NCBI RefSeq assembly: GCF_036320965.1
Contig: NC_092290.1
Location: 2,350,420-2,414,419, forward strand
Source of the DNA: Panulirus ornatus
Lineage: Eukaryota > Arthropoda > Malacostraca > Decapoda > Palinuridae
Reading direction: 5' to 3'
Length of the DNA stretch: 64,000 nucleotides
The notes beneath the pieces were generated by a model. The model searched no databases and was not told where the DNA came from. It was given only the letters and a program-made list of their open reading frames with translations. The translations under genes and the position numbers were made by a program. Each line of letters begins with the position of its first letter. Position 1 is the first letter of the stretch. This document shows, one piece after another, positions 1 to 11,764 of the stretch.

Positions 1-20
1 ACACACACACACACACACAA
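1..20. repeat. (AC)n microsatellite at window edge
   Basis: A perfect AC dinucleotide run starts at base 1 and probably continues outside the window. Confidence 0.9.
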
Positions 21-268
21 CAGTGGGGGGAAAGAAAAATAAGAAAATCGCAGGTCTTTTCAGGACTGGGAAATAAAGAGTGGTATCGGTGCTACAAACA
101 CCATCCCGGCAGGAGTAATGTTCGTGAAAGAAAGGGGAGAAAAAAGGAGGAGGGAGGAAGACGAGAGAAAGATCCTTAGTGTGTGGAATCTCACCACTGA
201 CGCTAATGGTCAGACGGGAGGGTATGAGCCCAGGTGAGGACATGGTAGATGCTGGAGGTTGAGGTGGA

Positions 269-456
269 AAAACGACGGTACGACCCTTGAGAACGACGAT
301 GCGATCCTTAGACACAGGGCAGCGCAGCCCTTGGATATGATGACGGCGTAGCCTTTCGACCTGGGCCTTAAGGGAAGGGGGTTTGGGTCAAAAGGCCAGG
401 CCGACACAACCAAGGGTCGTAGCGTCTCGCTCAAGGATCGTGGCGGCGCCGTGTTC
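269..456. repeat. Dispersed fold-back repeat, copy A
   Basis: This is an imperfect inverted repeat. The left arm (about 269-375) holds ACGACGGTACGACCCTTGAG followed by related subunits (ACGACGATGCGATCCTTAG, GCAGCCCTTGG) and ends in CCTTTCGACCTGGGCCTTAAGG. The right arm (about 376-456) mirrors it with GGGTCAAAAGGCCAGGCC, AAGGGTCGTAGCGTC and CTCAAGGATCGTGGCGGC. The arms are more diverged and longer than in copy B (6133-6248). The same core recurs at 7869 and 56909. No coding capacity is evident. The class (fold-back or MITE-like) is inferred from structure only. Confidence 0.65.
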
Positions 457-526
457 AAGGGGTTAAAGCAGAACGAACAGGAGGACAAAACATTTCTTAC
501 CGACACCGCAAAAATTTCGCCACGTA

Positions 527-564
527 TACACACACACACCTACCTACCTACCTACCTACCTACC
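527..564. repeat. (AC)n(CCTA)n microsatellite
   Basis: A short AC run is followed by six CCTA units (539-564). A second, longer CCTA array lies at 56230-56268. The unit differs from the arthropod telomere repeat TTAGG/CCTAA. Confidence 0.9.
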
Positions 565-1049
565 GCGGACCGCCGCACCACAGCACACCACACCGAGACC
601 CAGAGACCTTCCCACACAACCAGCAACAAAACGCAAGGTGTCCTCTGGCACCGGCAGTGGTCAGATGGGAGGAAGGGTTAATATATGCATTCCATGCGCT
701 CCGTGGTAGTAGCAGGAGCAGTAGCAGCAGTGCATTTCGGAGGGAGGGGACCACCGCAAGACGCCCGTCGGCGCTCGACTACTCCCCCTCACCACCTAAA
801 GCCCTCTGCAACGATCGATAACTTGACGCCGTTCCCCCTCCAGCGCCACCATGGGTTCCAGAATCAATTATATACATTACATATATTCATATATACAAAT
901 AAATATATTTCTCTCGCAAAAGACAAGGAAAAAACTGTTTCATAGTGGAGTAAAAGGAAAAAATAAATACATGCTACCCACTGCGCACGGTGCAATTGCC
1001 CTCCTTCAAACTAATCAATAGTGAGGGGGGGGGAGGGGAGCCTCGTGGT
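565..1049. other. Gene-free stretch, no recognisable feature
   Basis: Mixed sequence. It contains a CAGTAG-rich patch near 705-732 and an A/T-rich segment near 865-970. Short open frames on both strands show no recognisable protein. Confidence 0.5.
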
Positions 1050-1160
<111 letters not shown>

Positions 1161-1360
1161 GGGTAAAGGGGGATGAGAGAGGGGAGGGGAATATTGCCCC
1201 CCCCTCCTCCCCCCTACCCGTAGTTTAGTGGCTGCGTAACGTGGTGGTGGTGTTGGCCACGCCCCCCTCCAGCAGGCAGGGCCGGTCAGGGACGAGCGGC
1301 GGAAATGCAAGAGGGTCTGTGGAAGTCCGCCAGCCAGGCAGGCAGGCAGCACCCAGCCCG

Positions 1361-1409
<49 letters not shown>

Positions 1410-1446
1410 TATCCTCCTCCTCCTCTTCCTCCTGCTGCTGCTGCTC
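1361..1446. repeat. (AC)n plus (TCC/GCT)n microsatellite cluster
   Basis: A perfect AC run (1361-1405) is followed within 7 bp by imperfect TCC units and five GCT/CTG units (1412-1446). Confidence 0.9.
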
Positions 1447-2290
1447 GATCAATACACTTTCCACTCTTATCTCTGTACTCCACCCCCATCAACCCCACTC
1501 AACCCCAAGCAAGCCACTCGGCAAGGACTTTCACAAAGTCAATACACCTTGCAGTTTTTACGTCAACCCCCTTTCTCAACCTCCCCCCCCACCCACCCAC
1601 CCACACACACGTATCCCAAAGGCCTTCACTACGTCTATATACCTTATGGTTTCGCTTCTACCTTCCACACACACCTACCGAGTGTATACACCCACCTCGC
1701 ACTTGTACCTCAACCCTGCCCGACAGCCCTGCCCACCGGCGACACACACGAGAGAGGCTCCGCCAACCAATGCACCTTCAACTTCCATTTCTGCACCCCG
1801 CACCACATTCAACCACACTCAGGCTGCCTCTAACTTTCGCCTGTGGTGTGCCTTGCGCTCGTATCTCGTTCCACACCTCCACCATCGACCACACACACAC
1901 ACACACACACACACGCTCCCCCACCGCCACACTCGCACAGCAGGCCAATATTCCACCACACCACCACAGCAGACCAAGAACAGTAGTCCACTCTACCTCA
2001 GCCTCACCAAACCACCTCAACTCCCCGTCTACTCGCAGCCATACACAAAGGCCCACGCCTTCCAGGGCGACTCCCAGTCCTCAAACCCACCTTACGCCTT
2101 CAAGCACAGTATGGTGAGGTGTCTTCACCACACGAATACCACAGGGTTTAACGGCTCTGCACGAGACAGACAGGCATCCAATTTCATACAGAGGTACCAC
2201 AAGACATTGTTTCACCACCCATGCCCTGATCCCAAAGGTCGCCTCGCCAGTAACCCTGGCCTCACTAGACTTAAGGCTATTCAGTAATTA
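1447..2290. other. C/A-rich cryptically simple block
   Basis: The plus strand is very rich in CA, CC and ACC, with short pure AC runs (1890-1914). The low T content removes stop codons, so a 348-codon open frame (1241-2287) survives. Its product is Pro/Thr/His/Ser-rich, runs through the microsatellites and has no recognisable domain. I treat it as non-coding. Confidence 0.6.
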
Positions 2291-3833
2291 ACTCAACCTG
2301 TATGTAACAGGATAATACAACACACCGGGATAAAGTCAGCCCACTGTAATCTACACACATACACGGCCACCAGGTGTCGAAGACTTACCAAGCTTCCCGG
2401 CCACACACACACACACATACCGAGATGGTACGGCCGGTATACTTCCTCACACAAGCACCATCTACAGAGCTCCTGGCTCCCCACCAAGGAGTCATGCTGT
2501 CAGTCTTCGACGGCGGTCGTGAAAATCAACAGAGTTACTCGTTGAGATTCATTCGAGTCACACCATGACGACACGGAGGCCGTAAACTACATGTGTTTGC
2601 TCGTAAGACCTCCTACCACCAAAGCGTCTATCGCTGCCACTAACAGTAAGATGATCCACGGTTCGCACACGCACACACACACTCAATCACTCAGGCACAT
2701 ATAACTTCTAGCAGAGCCCATGATTATAACAAACTTTCCTCCTGATAATCTAGAACATTATTTCGTCGTCCACCTTACCAATACTAGAGATGGCAGTCTG
2801 GGTGACGTGCTCGAGAGTCAGTCCAAAGTACTCAAGCTTATCTGTGCAGAGGCAAAGCTTGGAATGCAGCTTCTGGGGACGAGAGGCGGTCTTCAAACTT
2901 TCCCGGTGCTGGACCAAAGCTCCGGTACCTGAAGTAGACGAGGAGGAGCGATGGCCACCACCGTGGGCAGGAGAGATGAGAGTAGCAGCGTGCCGTAAGG
3001 TACCCCAGCCAGGAACACACTAGACCACCACCACATCGCCGCCACCAGCAGCAGCAGTAGCAGCATGAGAGAGACGACCGGTGGTGTGCACGTGGTTCAA
3101 ACACCTGCTGGACAGGTGTGCTCTCAGGTCTTCCCTCTCGTCTCATGACACCCACCTATCCACCACACGTGCTACTACCAGTACCTGCCCTCGCCGTAGC
3201 GGCCATAACTTTCACTGAATCGCACCTGTACGGCCTAATGAGATCCGATCTCTTTCGAGACTCCCGATGATCGCTTAGGATGATACTGTTCACGACCGCT
3301 GGGCCCCATAACGGGAGCATCCCACCTTACGCCAGGTACCGAACCCCTGAGGGAAGGATGTACATACAGCAGCTGCTGGTCTGGCCGCGAGCCAGCCAGC
3401 AGCAGCCCCCCGACCGGAACTCAAAGAGCCCGGGAGGGAACTGCTGATTAATAGCCATCGACGCAAACGTAATCTAGTCGAATCTGGGTTCAATGATTTA
3501 CATAACTCAAGACCGGTTGTGGCCACCTCACGCCCGGCCAGTGACTGATACCATAACATCTTACGTGACATCTTCCCTGGCACCCACATGAACAATGGTC
3601 ATACAAGTCAAACTGGCGTCAACTTCGTCTACCTGTCCAACTTTCTGACGTTCCAGCGGACGCAGGACACAGACGTCTCGTCTGCACGAAACACGACCAC
3701 CAAACTCGCCCCTCAACAACGAGGCCGTAACTCGTGTCGCCACAATCAACATCATCGAGTTCATGATGGGACCAAAGAAAGAAAATATGAAATATACCGT
3801 ATGTAACAGATATACACAGTATGTAAATATTAC
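2291..3833. other. Unique sequence, one unassigned short ORF
   Basis: This stretch is mostly non-repetitive apart from short AC runs (2402-2417). A 70-codon plus-strand frame (2720-2932) begins MIITNFPPDN and has a fairly balanced composition. It has no recognisable motif and could be chance. No splice context stands out. Confidence 0.35.
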
Positions 3834-3876
3834 AAACACACACACACACACACACATACACATATATATATATATA
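3834..3876. repeat. (AC)n(AT)n microsatellite
   Basis: An AC run (3834-3855) passes into an AT run (3861-3876). Confidence 0.9.
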
Positions 3877-5034
3877 GCTATAAAACGAACGGAGGGTGTG
3901 ACCTGCACAGAAAATACAGCCATCACATTTCAGTGTACCCCTAAGCTTACTGGAATGAACGGACGCAGAGCCCACCTGGCCCCCCCCCCAGGATATGAGA
4001 CTCCATTACCAGGCCAGAGACAACAAAACGCTTTTCACAACCGTCCACTTCAGGACGCGGAATCTGCATACTGGTCAACAATTAAGACGGAATGTGCCGT
4101 AATGCAGCTCGTCAGTCGAGATGAGAGGGCACGTCCACTGTTCCAGCGTCCCTATGTTTTCAAGAACAAGCTAGGTTGATAACGTAACCTGTGCGCCATG
4201 ACCAGCACCGTGGCAGAACCTCTGAGTTCCAGGGTATGAATGAGACAACACAGTCTTCCCTCTACGAGCTACAGTACCGCGCTACGTCATAATCTTCGTT
4301 ATGGAGACGAGATGTTCGGTACACATGTACCTGCCTCTCTGACACGTACCTATATCAGATGTCTGGGCGTCTCAGACCTGCCCCATTGATAAGACAGATG
4401 TGTGATTACAAAACACCTGCTTCTCCGGTACCAATCAGCGAACACAAGTGCACCATGCGTATCGCATCCCCTTCCTTTACGGCTCCTCATGACCACATCT
4501 GCCACTCCCACACAGCACCTGTCCAACATCTGTGGATTATACCACTTGACGACGCCTCATGGCTACACAGGTTTACGCGTTAGAATCTGTGACTCTGAAT
4601 TATCCACGAGTTGCGCTTTGGTCGCTGTCTCCTGACAACACACCGGGCCTCCTTCACACTGTCACCAGCCTTATACTTCCTGGCTACCTACCTAACACAG
4701 CAAGCCTCATTATCAACACCAAGCAAAACAATTGAATGTCGTTTCCTGTCTCAGCGAAGTTGCGTCAGGAACATACGGTTGAGCCTATGGGGCAAAAATC
4801 CTCTCTTGGTTCCTCCTCCAGTTCCCGCTTCTACAAAGTGATATTTCAGGGGAAGACATACCAAGTAATCATTAATGATATCAAATATATGGAAGGATCT
4901 CGCCATAAGTAAACATTCATAAAGAAAGTGAATTGTTTACAGAAAAAAAAGTTTACAGCACTGACACACATACCTCATTATCACCAAAACAAAAACAAAA
5001 AAACATACATGGCATCATCTGCATTAAAACGGAA
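3877..5034. other. Unique sequence without supported gene
   Basis: No repeat or gene is recognised. Composition is mixed and turns A/T-rich after 4850. Short open frames have no recognisable product. Confidence 0.5.
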
Positions 5035-5056
5035 CCCCCCCCGGGGGGGGGGGGGG
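5035..5056. repeat. C8G14 homopolymer inverted repeat
   Basis: Eight C are followed directly by fourteen G, a self-complementary homopolymer junction. This is also a place where sequencing length error is likely. Confidence 0.85.
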
Positions 5057-5479
5057 CGTGGCTCAAAATTACACGTCAGGCGAACGTAAACCAGAGATAA
5101 AACGGCAGGTTTAACCCACACAAAATCAGCATGCTTCGTTCAATGGATTACCAGCGAGCACGGTGCATGAACACCTACGGGGACATACTCACGCGAGTTC
5201 GACACAGCGATACGTTATCGCCACCACAAGTACTCAAAGCCTATGATGATCAGTGTGTCTGGTCATCAACAGCCCCAACCACGTGTGTGCGCCAGACATC
5301 ACCATCGCTCGTGACATCAATGACATGGTCGCTCTCGTCATCAACAGCGCTCCCGCGTGTTTACCCTCTGGATATCATCGCAAATACTCGAGGCATCACC
5401 GATATCTTCGTCTCCAGTCATCAACACAGCCATGGTAATGAACGCTTACATCCAGGCTGGAAGTGAACTAGATGAACGA

Positions 5480-5584
5480 GGCTACTGTGAACACACGTGG
5501 CTATCCTGAACACACTTGGCTACTGTGAACGTGGCTACTGTGAACACACTTGGCTACTGTGAACACACGTGGCTACTGTGAACA
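5480..5584. repeat. 19-bp minisatellite, about 5.5 copies
   Basis: Units of GGCTACTGTGAACACACKT start at 5480, 5499, 5518, 5533, 5552 and 5571. The unit at 5518 is only 15 bp because it lacks four bases (ACAC). Single-base variants mark each copy. Confidence 0.93.
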
Positions 5585-6132
5585 TTCCGCAGACGTCAAC
5601 GAAAAGACAACGAAACGCCGCTTACGTTTCCCAGTATCGCAAGAGCCACAGTGGTCCTCCGCAGAACATTTGTGTCGCCTGCAATGCAGCACAGTTTACT
5701 GGGAGCGAAATGACAAGGGCTGGAAATACCGTCTGGAAAAAAAAAAACAATATATCCAAAACCTCGTGTGTCATATTCCACGGTGAGAGGAGGGAGAGTC
5801 TGCCTCACTCTGAGCTAAGTTCCACGCTGAACCTTTTAGAATGGCCATAACTCACGCAAAATCGACTCTAATGTTACTGATCTTATGCCATTCAGGTCTT
5901 CACAAGCTGGGGAAACGTGTGGGCAGTGTTCAGTCTATGTCTCGTCTTGGCATTCTAGTTTATAATTTACGACCAGGGTTACGTTCCAGGGTAGGGTGCG
6001 ACTCCCGTCGTGACGGAGGGTCGGAGGCTGAAGACCACGTAGGTGTCTACAATGCGACGCAGGCCAAAGCAATACACGAACTCGACCAGACGTAGGTCAG
6101 CAAGGCAAAAGGATGACGGATTCGAGCACCCC

Positions 6133-6248
6133 TGAGCACGACGGTACGACCCCTTGAGTGCGACGGCCTCACTCAGCCTTTGACCTGAACCTTGAGGGTC
6201 AGGTCAAATGCCAGGCCGTCATACTCATGGATCGTGCCGTCGTGCTCA
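6133..6248. repeat. Dispersed fold-back repeat, copy B (best preserved)
   Basis: The left arm (6133-6192) starts TGAGCACGACGGTACGAC and ends TTTGACCTGAACC. The right arm (6193-6248) starts GGGTCAGGTCAAATGCC and ends GATCGTGCCGTCGTGCTCA. The reverse complement of the right arm aligns along nearly the whole left arm with few mismatches and short gaps, so the element could form a hairpin of about 55 bp. It has no coding capacity. Relatives lie at 269, 7869 and 56909. Confidence 0.85.
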
Positions 6249-6651
6249 ACATGAGAATGGAATCGAGCCTTCATGAGCAAGAAATAGCAGAAGCCACCAC
6301 ATTCTGCTCCACCTGACACGACACGTCCTTACCCTAAAGGGGTAAACGTAGACCTATTTTTCTTTGGTTTACACTCAACAACAACCCGCGAGGGATACCC
6401 AACTTGTTACCCCACTAACACCATTCTCTGAGTATCTTCTGTATTCCCCTGACAACTGGTCTTAATTCGTCCCAATATATCACAAGTCTCTCTCCTAACC
6501 TCACCTCCGGCCAACCCCTAACCCCACCTCCTGCCAACAGCAGCCTGTATACCTCTTGACAACATCCTAACAACACTCACCCACTCACTCGTGTATACGT
6601 ATCACTGGATTTAATGGTCATGAAAAGCAGAAATGGTCCCTCCCACGTAGT
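6249..6651. other. Gene-free stretch, nothing recognised
   Basis: Unremarkable mixed sequence between fold-back copy B and an AC microsatellite. A C-rich patch (CTAACCYCACCTCC repeated loosely) lies near 6495-6535. Confidence 0.5.
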
Positions 6652-6677
6652 CCACACACACACACACACACACACAA
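6652..6677. repeat. (AC)n microsatellite
   Basis: Uninterrupted CA units from 6652. Confidence 0.9.
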
Positions 6678-6715
6678 AACTGCACATCCAGCCACTGTGG
6701 CGAGATCCTCCCGTG

Positions 6716-6828
6716 ATGATGATGATGTCAGAACTCCCATGGTGATGATGGCGGTGATGGTGATGGTGATGATGGCGGTGATGGTGATGGTGATGATGGT
6801 GGCGGTGATGGTGGTGGTGGTGGCAGGA
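6716..6828. repeat. GAT/GGT trinucleotide array with 24-bp higher-order unit
   Basis: GATGATGAT is followed by about three copies of a 24-bp unit (GATGATGGCGGTGATGGTGATG…), then GGT repeats. Translation gives Met/Val repeats on the plus strand or poly-His on the minus strand, both products of simple sequence. Confidence 0.88.
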
Positions 6829-6996
6829 GGAACGAGTGCGCACTTGCGGTTATCTGAGCAATTTGAGGCGCCTTGGTTACCGTTGCTATCGGAGGCACCT
6901 GAGATCAGGTTATGTGGCCAGCAACGTCACGCACTGACCTCGACCGGCCAGAGAGACAGAGACAAACAGGCAACCGCTGTGTGTGTGCGTATGTGT

Positions 6997-7021
6997 CAGT
7001 CAGTCTGTCTGTCTGTCTGTG
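6997..7021. repeat. (GTCT)n microsatellite
   Basis: About six tetranucleotide units, slightly imperfect at the left end. Confidence 0.85.
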
Positions 7022-7262
7022 TCAACCTACTGACGCTCTCTACTGTAAGGACACACGGCACCCAGTGTCCGTGAACCATGCCTCCACTCCTCTCTGTACC
7101 AACCATGAGGCCCTCGCATCACAACCCGCTACAACAGTGGCAAGGCAGTAACTCTACCCAGCACACTACATCCACTGCAGTAACACGTACACACAACCAC
7201 CAAATATCGGAAAGCACGACGGGGCTGCAAATTATACTAGACTCCCTCAGTCGCCACGCTTC

Positions 7263-7289
7263 GCACACACACACACACACACACACACC
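7263..7289. repeat. (AC)n microsatellite
   Basis: A perfect CA run. Confidence 0.9.
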
Positions 7290-7868
7290 ACCACACAATT
7301 AGCTCTGACAACACCATCAACGGAGGGGGCAAAGTACAATGCAAATTTCTACCAAAAGCTTGATGATTTTTTTTTTCCCCACATAAGGATCAGGTGCTGA
7401 CGCCTGAAATGGCGCGGGTCGTGTGTTGGGAATATGTAAAGAGGATTATATGCCTCGCTTGTTTGTTTACCAACACACCCTGAGGTTCCAACAGCTGTGT
7501 GCATGTCCTACGCCATCATATATATATAAATATTTTTTTTTCCTTTTCTAGTCAATCATGCCACCACCTGTTTTCCCCCCGAGCACCACTGTCACCAAAC
7601 AGCAGCCCCGGCAGGTGGTGTCACAGACAAACCACCACCACCACCACCTAAAGATTCCCACGTTGGAACCAGCAATGACAGCACCAGATGTTGCCAGCGT
7701 CACAGCCACCACCACCTGCTAAACTCTACCATCTGTTTAGAACCATTAATGATACATATCCCACCAGCTGCTGCCAAGGATACCAACTTGCGACCACGGA
7801 CGATGCGTCCAGCTGCCCTCTGAAGGCTAGTTCCTCCTTCATTCAGGTACAAACAACCATTCCAACCA
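7290..7868. other. Gene-free stretch with short simple repeats
   Basis: Contains a T9 run (about 7368-7376), an ATATAT/T8 patch (about 7520-7542) and (ACC)6 at 7631-7649. No gene is recognised. Confidence 0.5.
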
Positions 7869-7972
7869 CTTGAGCACGACCGTCCGACCTTTGGGTACGA
7901 CGGCATGACCTTTGACCTGACCCTATACCGTGTTGTTCGAGGGGCCAGGAGGCCCTGTCATCATGCTTTCCA
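7869..7972. repeat. Dispersed fold-back repeat, copy C (right arm decayed)
   Basis: The left arm is well preserved: TTGAGCACGACCGTCCGACC, then TACGACGGCATGACC, then TTTGACCTGACCCTA. The right half (about 7930-7972) keeps only fragments resembling the family, such as GGCCAGGAGGCCCTGTCATC. I call it a truncated or diverged copy. Confidence 0.7.
7906..7918 (-). promoter_or_regulatory. Exact DR1 nuclear-receptor-type motif in fold-back copy C
   Basis: TGACCTTTGACCT is the reverse complement of AGGTCA-A-AGGTCA, the textbook DR1 arrangement bound by HNF4, RXR/USP-type and COUP-type receptors. It sits in the conserved core of the repeat. Motif presence is a direct observation. Binding or function is not shown, and no target gene is visible nearby. 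Confidence 0.35.
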
Positions 7973-8834
7973 TGTAGGCCGTTAGAAGACCATCTTACCG
8001 TCTGTCTAACTCCTACATCCTCCCTGTCAACGTTGCAGATGGCTATCTATGGGCCGCGGTCTCCAAACGGTCTGACAACGGCGGAACAAGATGGCAGCTC
8101 TGGTGTCGGACGCAGCTGTGGAAGTCGAGGACCCATCGTAAAGTATGTGTTATGTAAGGCCCCAGGCCGAGCTGTTGGGGGTACAGCGCCTCGGAAACTA
8201 TCGTGAGCTATGCCAATATTCCTTCGTCGACCACAATGAACATGTAGGTGTGTAGTTCGTCCTTCTATCGTTCATCTGAGATGTCTGATTTACGAGCGGG
8301 GAGAAGCTGGGGGTGTCATTCGAACACCGCCATATTCCTTGTCCCACTCGATGACCAGCATAACGCTTGAGTCCTGAACCTTCGCTCTCTCTCTACACGA
8401 GATGGGTTCACGGGTGCCCGCAATACCCTACGGTAAAGACACACTTGTGGAGGAAAGGGCCATGCACGTAGCTCTGACTTGCGTTGGCATGATCGTCCAC
8501 TTCGAGGGTTATGCAGGTAGTTCCGACCCGTGCAGGCTGTCTGGTCATGTGCATCATGATAAATTACAACTTGGCACTCATTCCCGATCTCTAATAACGT
8601 GGAACAGGTCAGCCAGTGTCCATGTTTTACGTGCGGGGTCTTCTAATACACCGTGGCCATGGAGTCTTGTCTGGAGTACGATCATACGGGCTTTCAGTTC
8701 TACGTTCTCTCCACGGAACGCTACAAGCCCCGGGTCTTAGATGGTTTTTGGGGCCAGACTTTGTGGCTACAGCAACACTGAAGGTCTTTGCAACGGGCGT
8801 AACCTCCCAAGACTGTTATAAGCCCTTTCTCGTT
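7973..8834. other. Unique sequence, no supported gene
   Basis: Balanced composition without simple repeats. A 112-codon plus frame (8402-8740) has no recognisable motif and ends in the flank of a degenerate repeat. Not called as a gene. Confidence 0.4.
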
Positions 8835-9000
8835 AGTGGTTTTCTAAGTTAAAGCTTTCTCTCCAGCGGGGCAAAAAGGCCCATATTGAGAGGCCTGTTA
8901 AGCTAAACTTTCTCTCCCAGGAGTACTAGAGGCTACAGCTAGTCACTTCCTGAGCTAGGCTTTCTCTGCAGTCAGTAATAAAGACTGTGCTGCTACTGAA
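8835..9000. repeat. Degenerate ~52-bp tandem repeat, three copies
   Basis: The motif AAGYTAAAGCTTTCTCTCC recurs with its CTTTCTCT core at 8855, 8908 and 8960, a spacing of 53 and 52 bp. Copies are diverged between cores. Confidence 0.6.
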
Positions 9001-10001
9001 TTTCAACGTTTGCATTTTTATTTTGTTTTCATGAAGGTGGAATCCTATGACTGGGGTCATGATACAGCAAGTACCTCTGGTTACCTGAGCGACTGACGGA
9101 TTATCTAAAATTAAAAGCCCCTTTAAAAATACTGGTCATTAACGATGGTTGAGAGAGAGCGAGTCCAACAAGGTAAATGACAGACCTGATACAAAATGGG
9201 TACAGTTTGGCCAAATGCCCTAGTTACGTAGACCTCTATTCGTACACTGGAAATATACGATAACCAACTGCCTCTTTAAGACTTAATTCATTCCAGTGCT
9301 GACATATTTCCATATTTTTTTTTTTTACGTGTAGGAAACGAGACATTTCAAAGTCTCCACAGTTAGTAAGACAACCACGTGTCCTCACATCTACAGGTTA
9401 TAGTATCATGTTTTTGTCTCTCGTGAATGTACGTACAGACAACAGCCGTCCACGCCAGTACCAGCAGTATGAGTCACGAGAGCTACTGAAGCGATGCCCG
9501 GAACCGTTTCTTCACATCCTCTAGTGTCAGGTCTGCAGGCCTCACTGCCTCTATAACACTTACCAGGCGGCCAAGATCACACTTTTTCATACGTGTCATC
9601 ATACTTCTTTGGTGCATTCTATTTTCAATCTATCTTTTTCCTTCGCATTTTTTCCCCATCCGCTCTTTTTCTTCAAGATGTCCATATTTTCCCGGTCTGG
9701 CCTGAGAGGGGATCTATGCTCATGACTGGAGCGCATAACAACAAAGCTGGGGGTCTCCCCCTGTTATCCGAAATAATACAGGAGGGGATGAGAGGCAGGT
9801 CAACCTGCGCCGGCCCAACTCAGTTATGTACCTCAGTTCTGGGCGACTGGTAGCAGCAGCAGCTGGTAGAGGTGTTTGGTTGAGAGACCACAGCCAGGAT
9901 CTTCCTCATGGTCGATATCATCTATTTATATACACATATATTTCTGTCTCTCTCTTGACAGTTTACATCTGGATGTTATCCTGAAATAGAGTGGTTATAC
10001 A

Positions 10002-10003
<2 letters not shown>
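9001..10003. other. Gene-free stretch, nothing recognised
   Basis: A/T-leaning sequence with T-runs (about 9317-9326) and a T/C-rich patch (about 9590-9680) whose open frame is Phe-rich. Nothing is identified as a gene. Confidence 0.45.

Positions 10004-10056
<53 letters not shown>
10004..10056. repeat. (GT)n microsatellite
   Basis: A perfect 52-bp GT run. A G12 homopolymer follows at 10115-10126. Confidence 0.95.
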
Positions 10057-10057
<1 letters not shown>

Positions 10058-10321
10058 TTTCGAGGGTGTGTGCTGCTTTGATGGATATTTGGGCTTTAAG
10101 CATATCAATTGCAAGGGGGGGGGGGGTCATTAAGGCCGTTAACGCCGTTCTGACCTCCAATCACCTTCGTCAGGTGCTCAAGATACTGTGAGACCTTATA
10201 TGCTCTCCCTACATGCATGGTCCTTGGAGAGGTGTATGTCTGCAAGTACCTGATTTCTATAGTACTGGGAGCGAGTTACACACGCGCATAACCCAGTCAT
10301 TTGAAAGTCTGTGTAAGTGCT

Positions 10322-10322
10322 C

Positions 10323-10353
<31 letters not shown>

Positions 10354-10388
10354 TCAATATTATTAATAATAATAATAATGATAATAGT
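10322..10388. repeat. (AAT)n trinucleotide microsatellite
   Basis: Nearly perfect AAT units, interrupted once near 10353-10363 by a short inverted segment (ATCAATATTATT). Confidence 0.93.
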
Positions 10389-11511
10389 AAATCGTTTACT
10401 GAATTAACTAGAAGACTGAGGACACAGGAAATATATGTCCTATGAACAAGGGAAATAAAGAAAAATAGAAATGAATTCTTTATACAAATACAGAAGCAGA
10501 AGTTAACAAAGTCAACTGCTTCGTGATGATATTGATAATGGTCCAGACGGGGCTGTTAGCAAGCGGTAACAGAAACTCAAGATGTGCTCGATGCTGCTGC
10601 TGTGCCGAACAGCAACATGGGGGAGGGATATCTGGTGGCAGGAGGTGACGGTGGCGAGAGTTTTGCCATGTGTGCGGAACTGTGTCTTTCCATGTATGTC
10701 ATATACACATAATGACTAAGTATGTATATAAGAAGCAGGAGTAGTGACCGGGTGTTACCTCCGTGATAACAGGTTCCTGGGGGCCTAACGGAATGATGCT
10801 GGAGACAAGGCACTTGAGCAAGTGATGGGAGACGTGGAGGGAGGCTGAGAAATACACCTCAGTGTTCCGACTCATGATCTTACGGGCTTATATGCGAAAA
10901 GTGAGGGATAAACAAAAAATCATGGTACGTATATAACTAATATTTCATATATGATTATCGTCGCACGATCAGTGTATGTACCACTTACAGTACAAGATCA
11001 TATCACTAACAGGAATAATCACACAACAGTAGCCTTATCTCCAGCCGCGCGCGGACACGCAAAACACACCAATCACTATCTACTAGTTTACAATCCATAA
11101 AATAAATGGCCACTCAAGGTAACAACCTCACACTTTACCGTGAGGTGCCATTTACCGTACGATATCCATTTGTATACTCGAGCAATACGGGAGACGATTC
11201 CATTTATGGTTTCGGCCGGGACCAACGATACCCGACTCAAGCGCTCTCGTCAGTCGCTTGCCACACGCAGAACAAAGTCTGTGGCTTAACATTAGGGTAT
11301 GGTGGGGCAGGGGAGGAGACAGCGGCAGGTGCCATGTGCCAAGCTCCTTCACAGAGGCCTGAGTGACAGTGTCACCAAACATCTGCCGCGCTCAGCAGAC
11401 CCCCATGAGAGGTACGACCATGTACGTAAGACCAGGCTGGCCCGACCACTGCTTCACCGACTATTTTAGACAACTATATACCATCTGATTCACACGGCCA
11501 AAACTGGTAGG
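10389..11511. other. Unique sequence, no supported gene
   Basis: Mixed, partly A/T-rich sequence (10890-11110). Small open frames overlap on both strands at 11106-11382 without a recognisable product. Confidence 0.45.
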
Positions 11512-11764
11512 GTGACGATGATGGCGGCGGTAGTGTACCACCACCACCGCCGCCACCACTTGCCTCCCCTCCACCACCACACTCTGTATGGATCAGCTGA
11601 TATCCTGACTCACTACCCCCCCCCCTCCCCCCCGCCACAGGCCAGCAGAAAACACCACGCGTCAAGACCAGAACCTCGGGTGCACACGCATACTTCGCTC
11701 GCTCCTCGCCCTTGGAAGCAGCCTACCAGCCATGGCGGTGGGTGGGTGGGTGGGTGGTGGTGGA
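11512..11764. repeat. Trinucleotide and GGTG simple-sequence cluster
   Basis: ACC/GCC-rich units (11538-11585), a C-rich patch (11616-11635) and a GGTG/GGT run (11735-11764) lie within 250 bp. Confidence 0.7.

Noticed and set aside
1241..2287. 348-codon plus-strand open frame
   Set aside because: It runs through AC and TCC microsatellites in T-poor DNA. The product is Pro/Thr/His/Ser-rich without a domain, and two other frames in the same region are also open, as expected from composition.
2720..2932. 70-codon frame MIITNFPPDN… as a gene
   Set aside because: Composition is plausible, but no motif, splice signals or neighbouring exons were found. A frame of this length is common by chance on six frames of 64 kb. 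Kept only as a remark.
6577..6843. Poly-histidine protein on the minus strand
   Set aside because: The His run is the translation of a GAT/GGT trinucleotide array and continues into an AC microsatellite.
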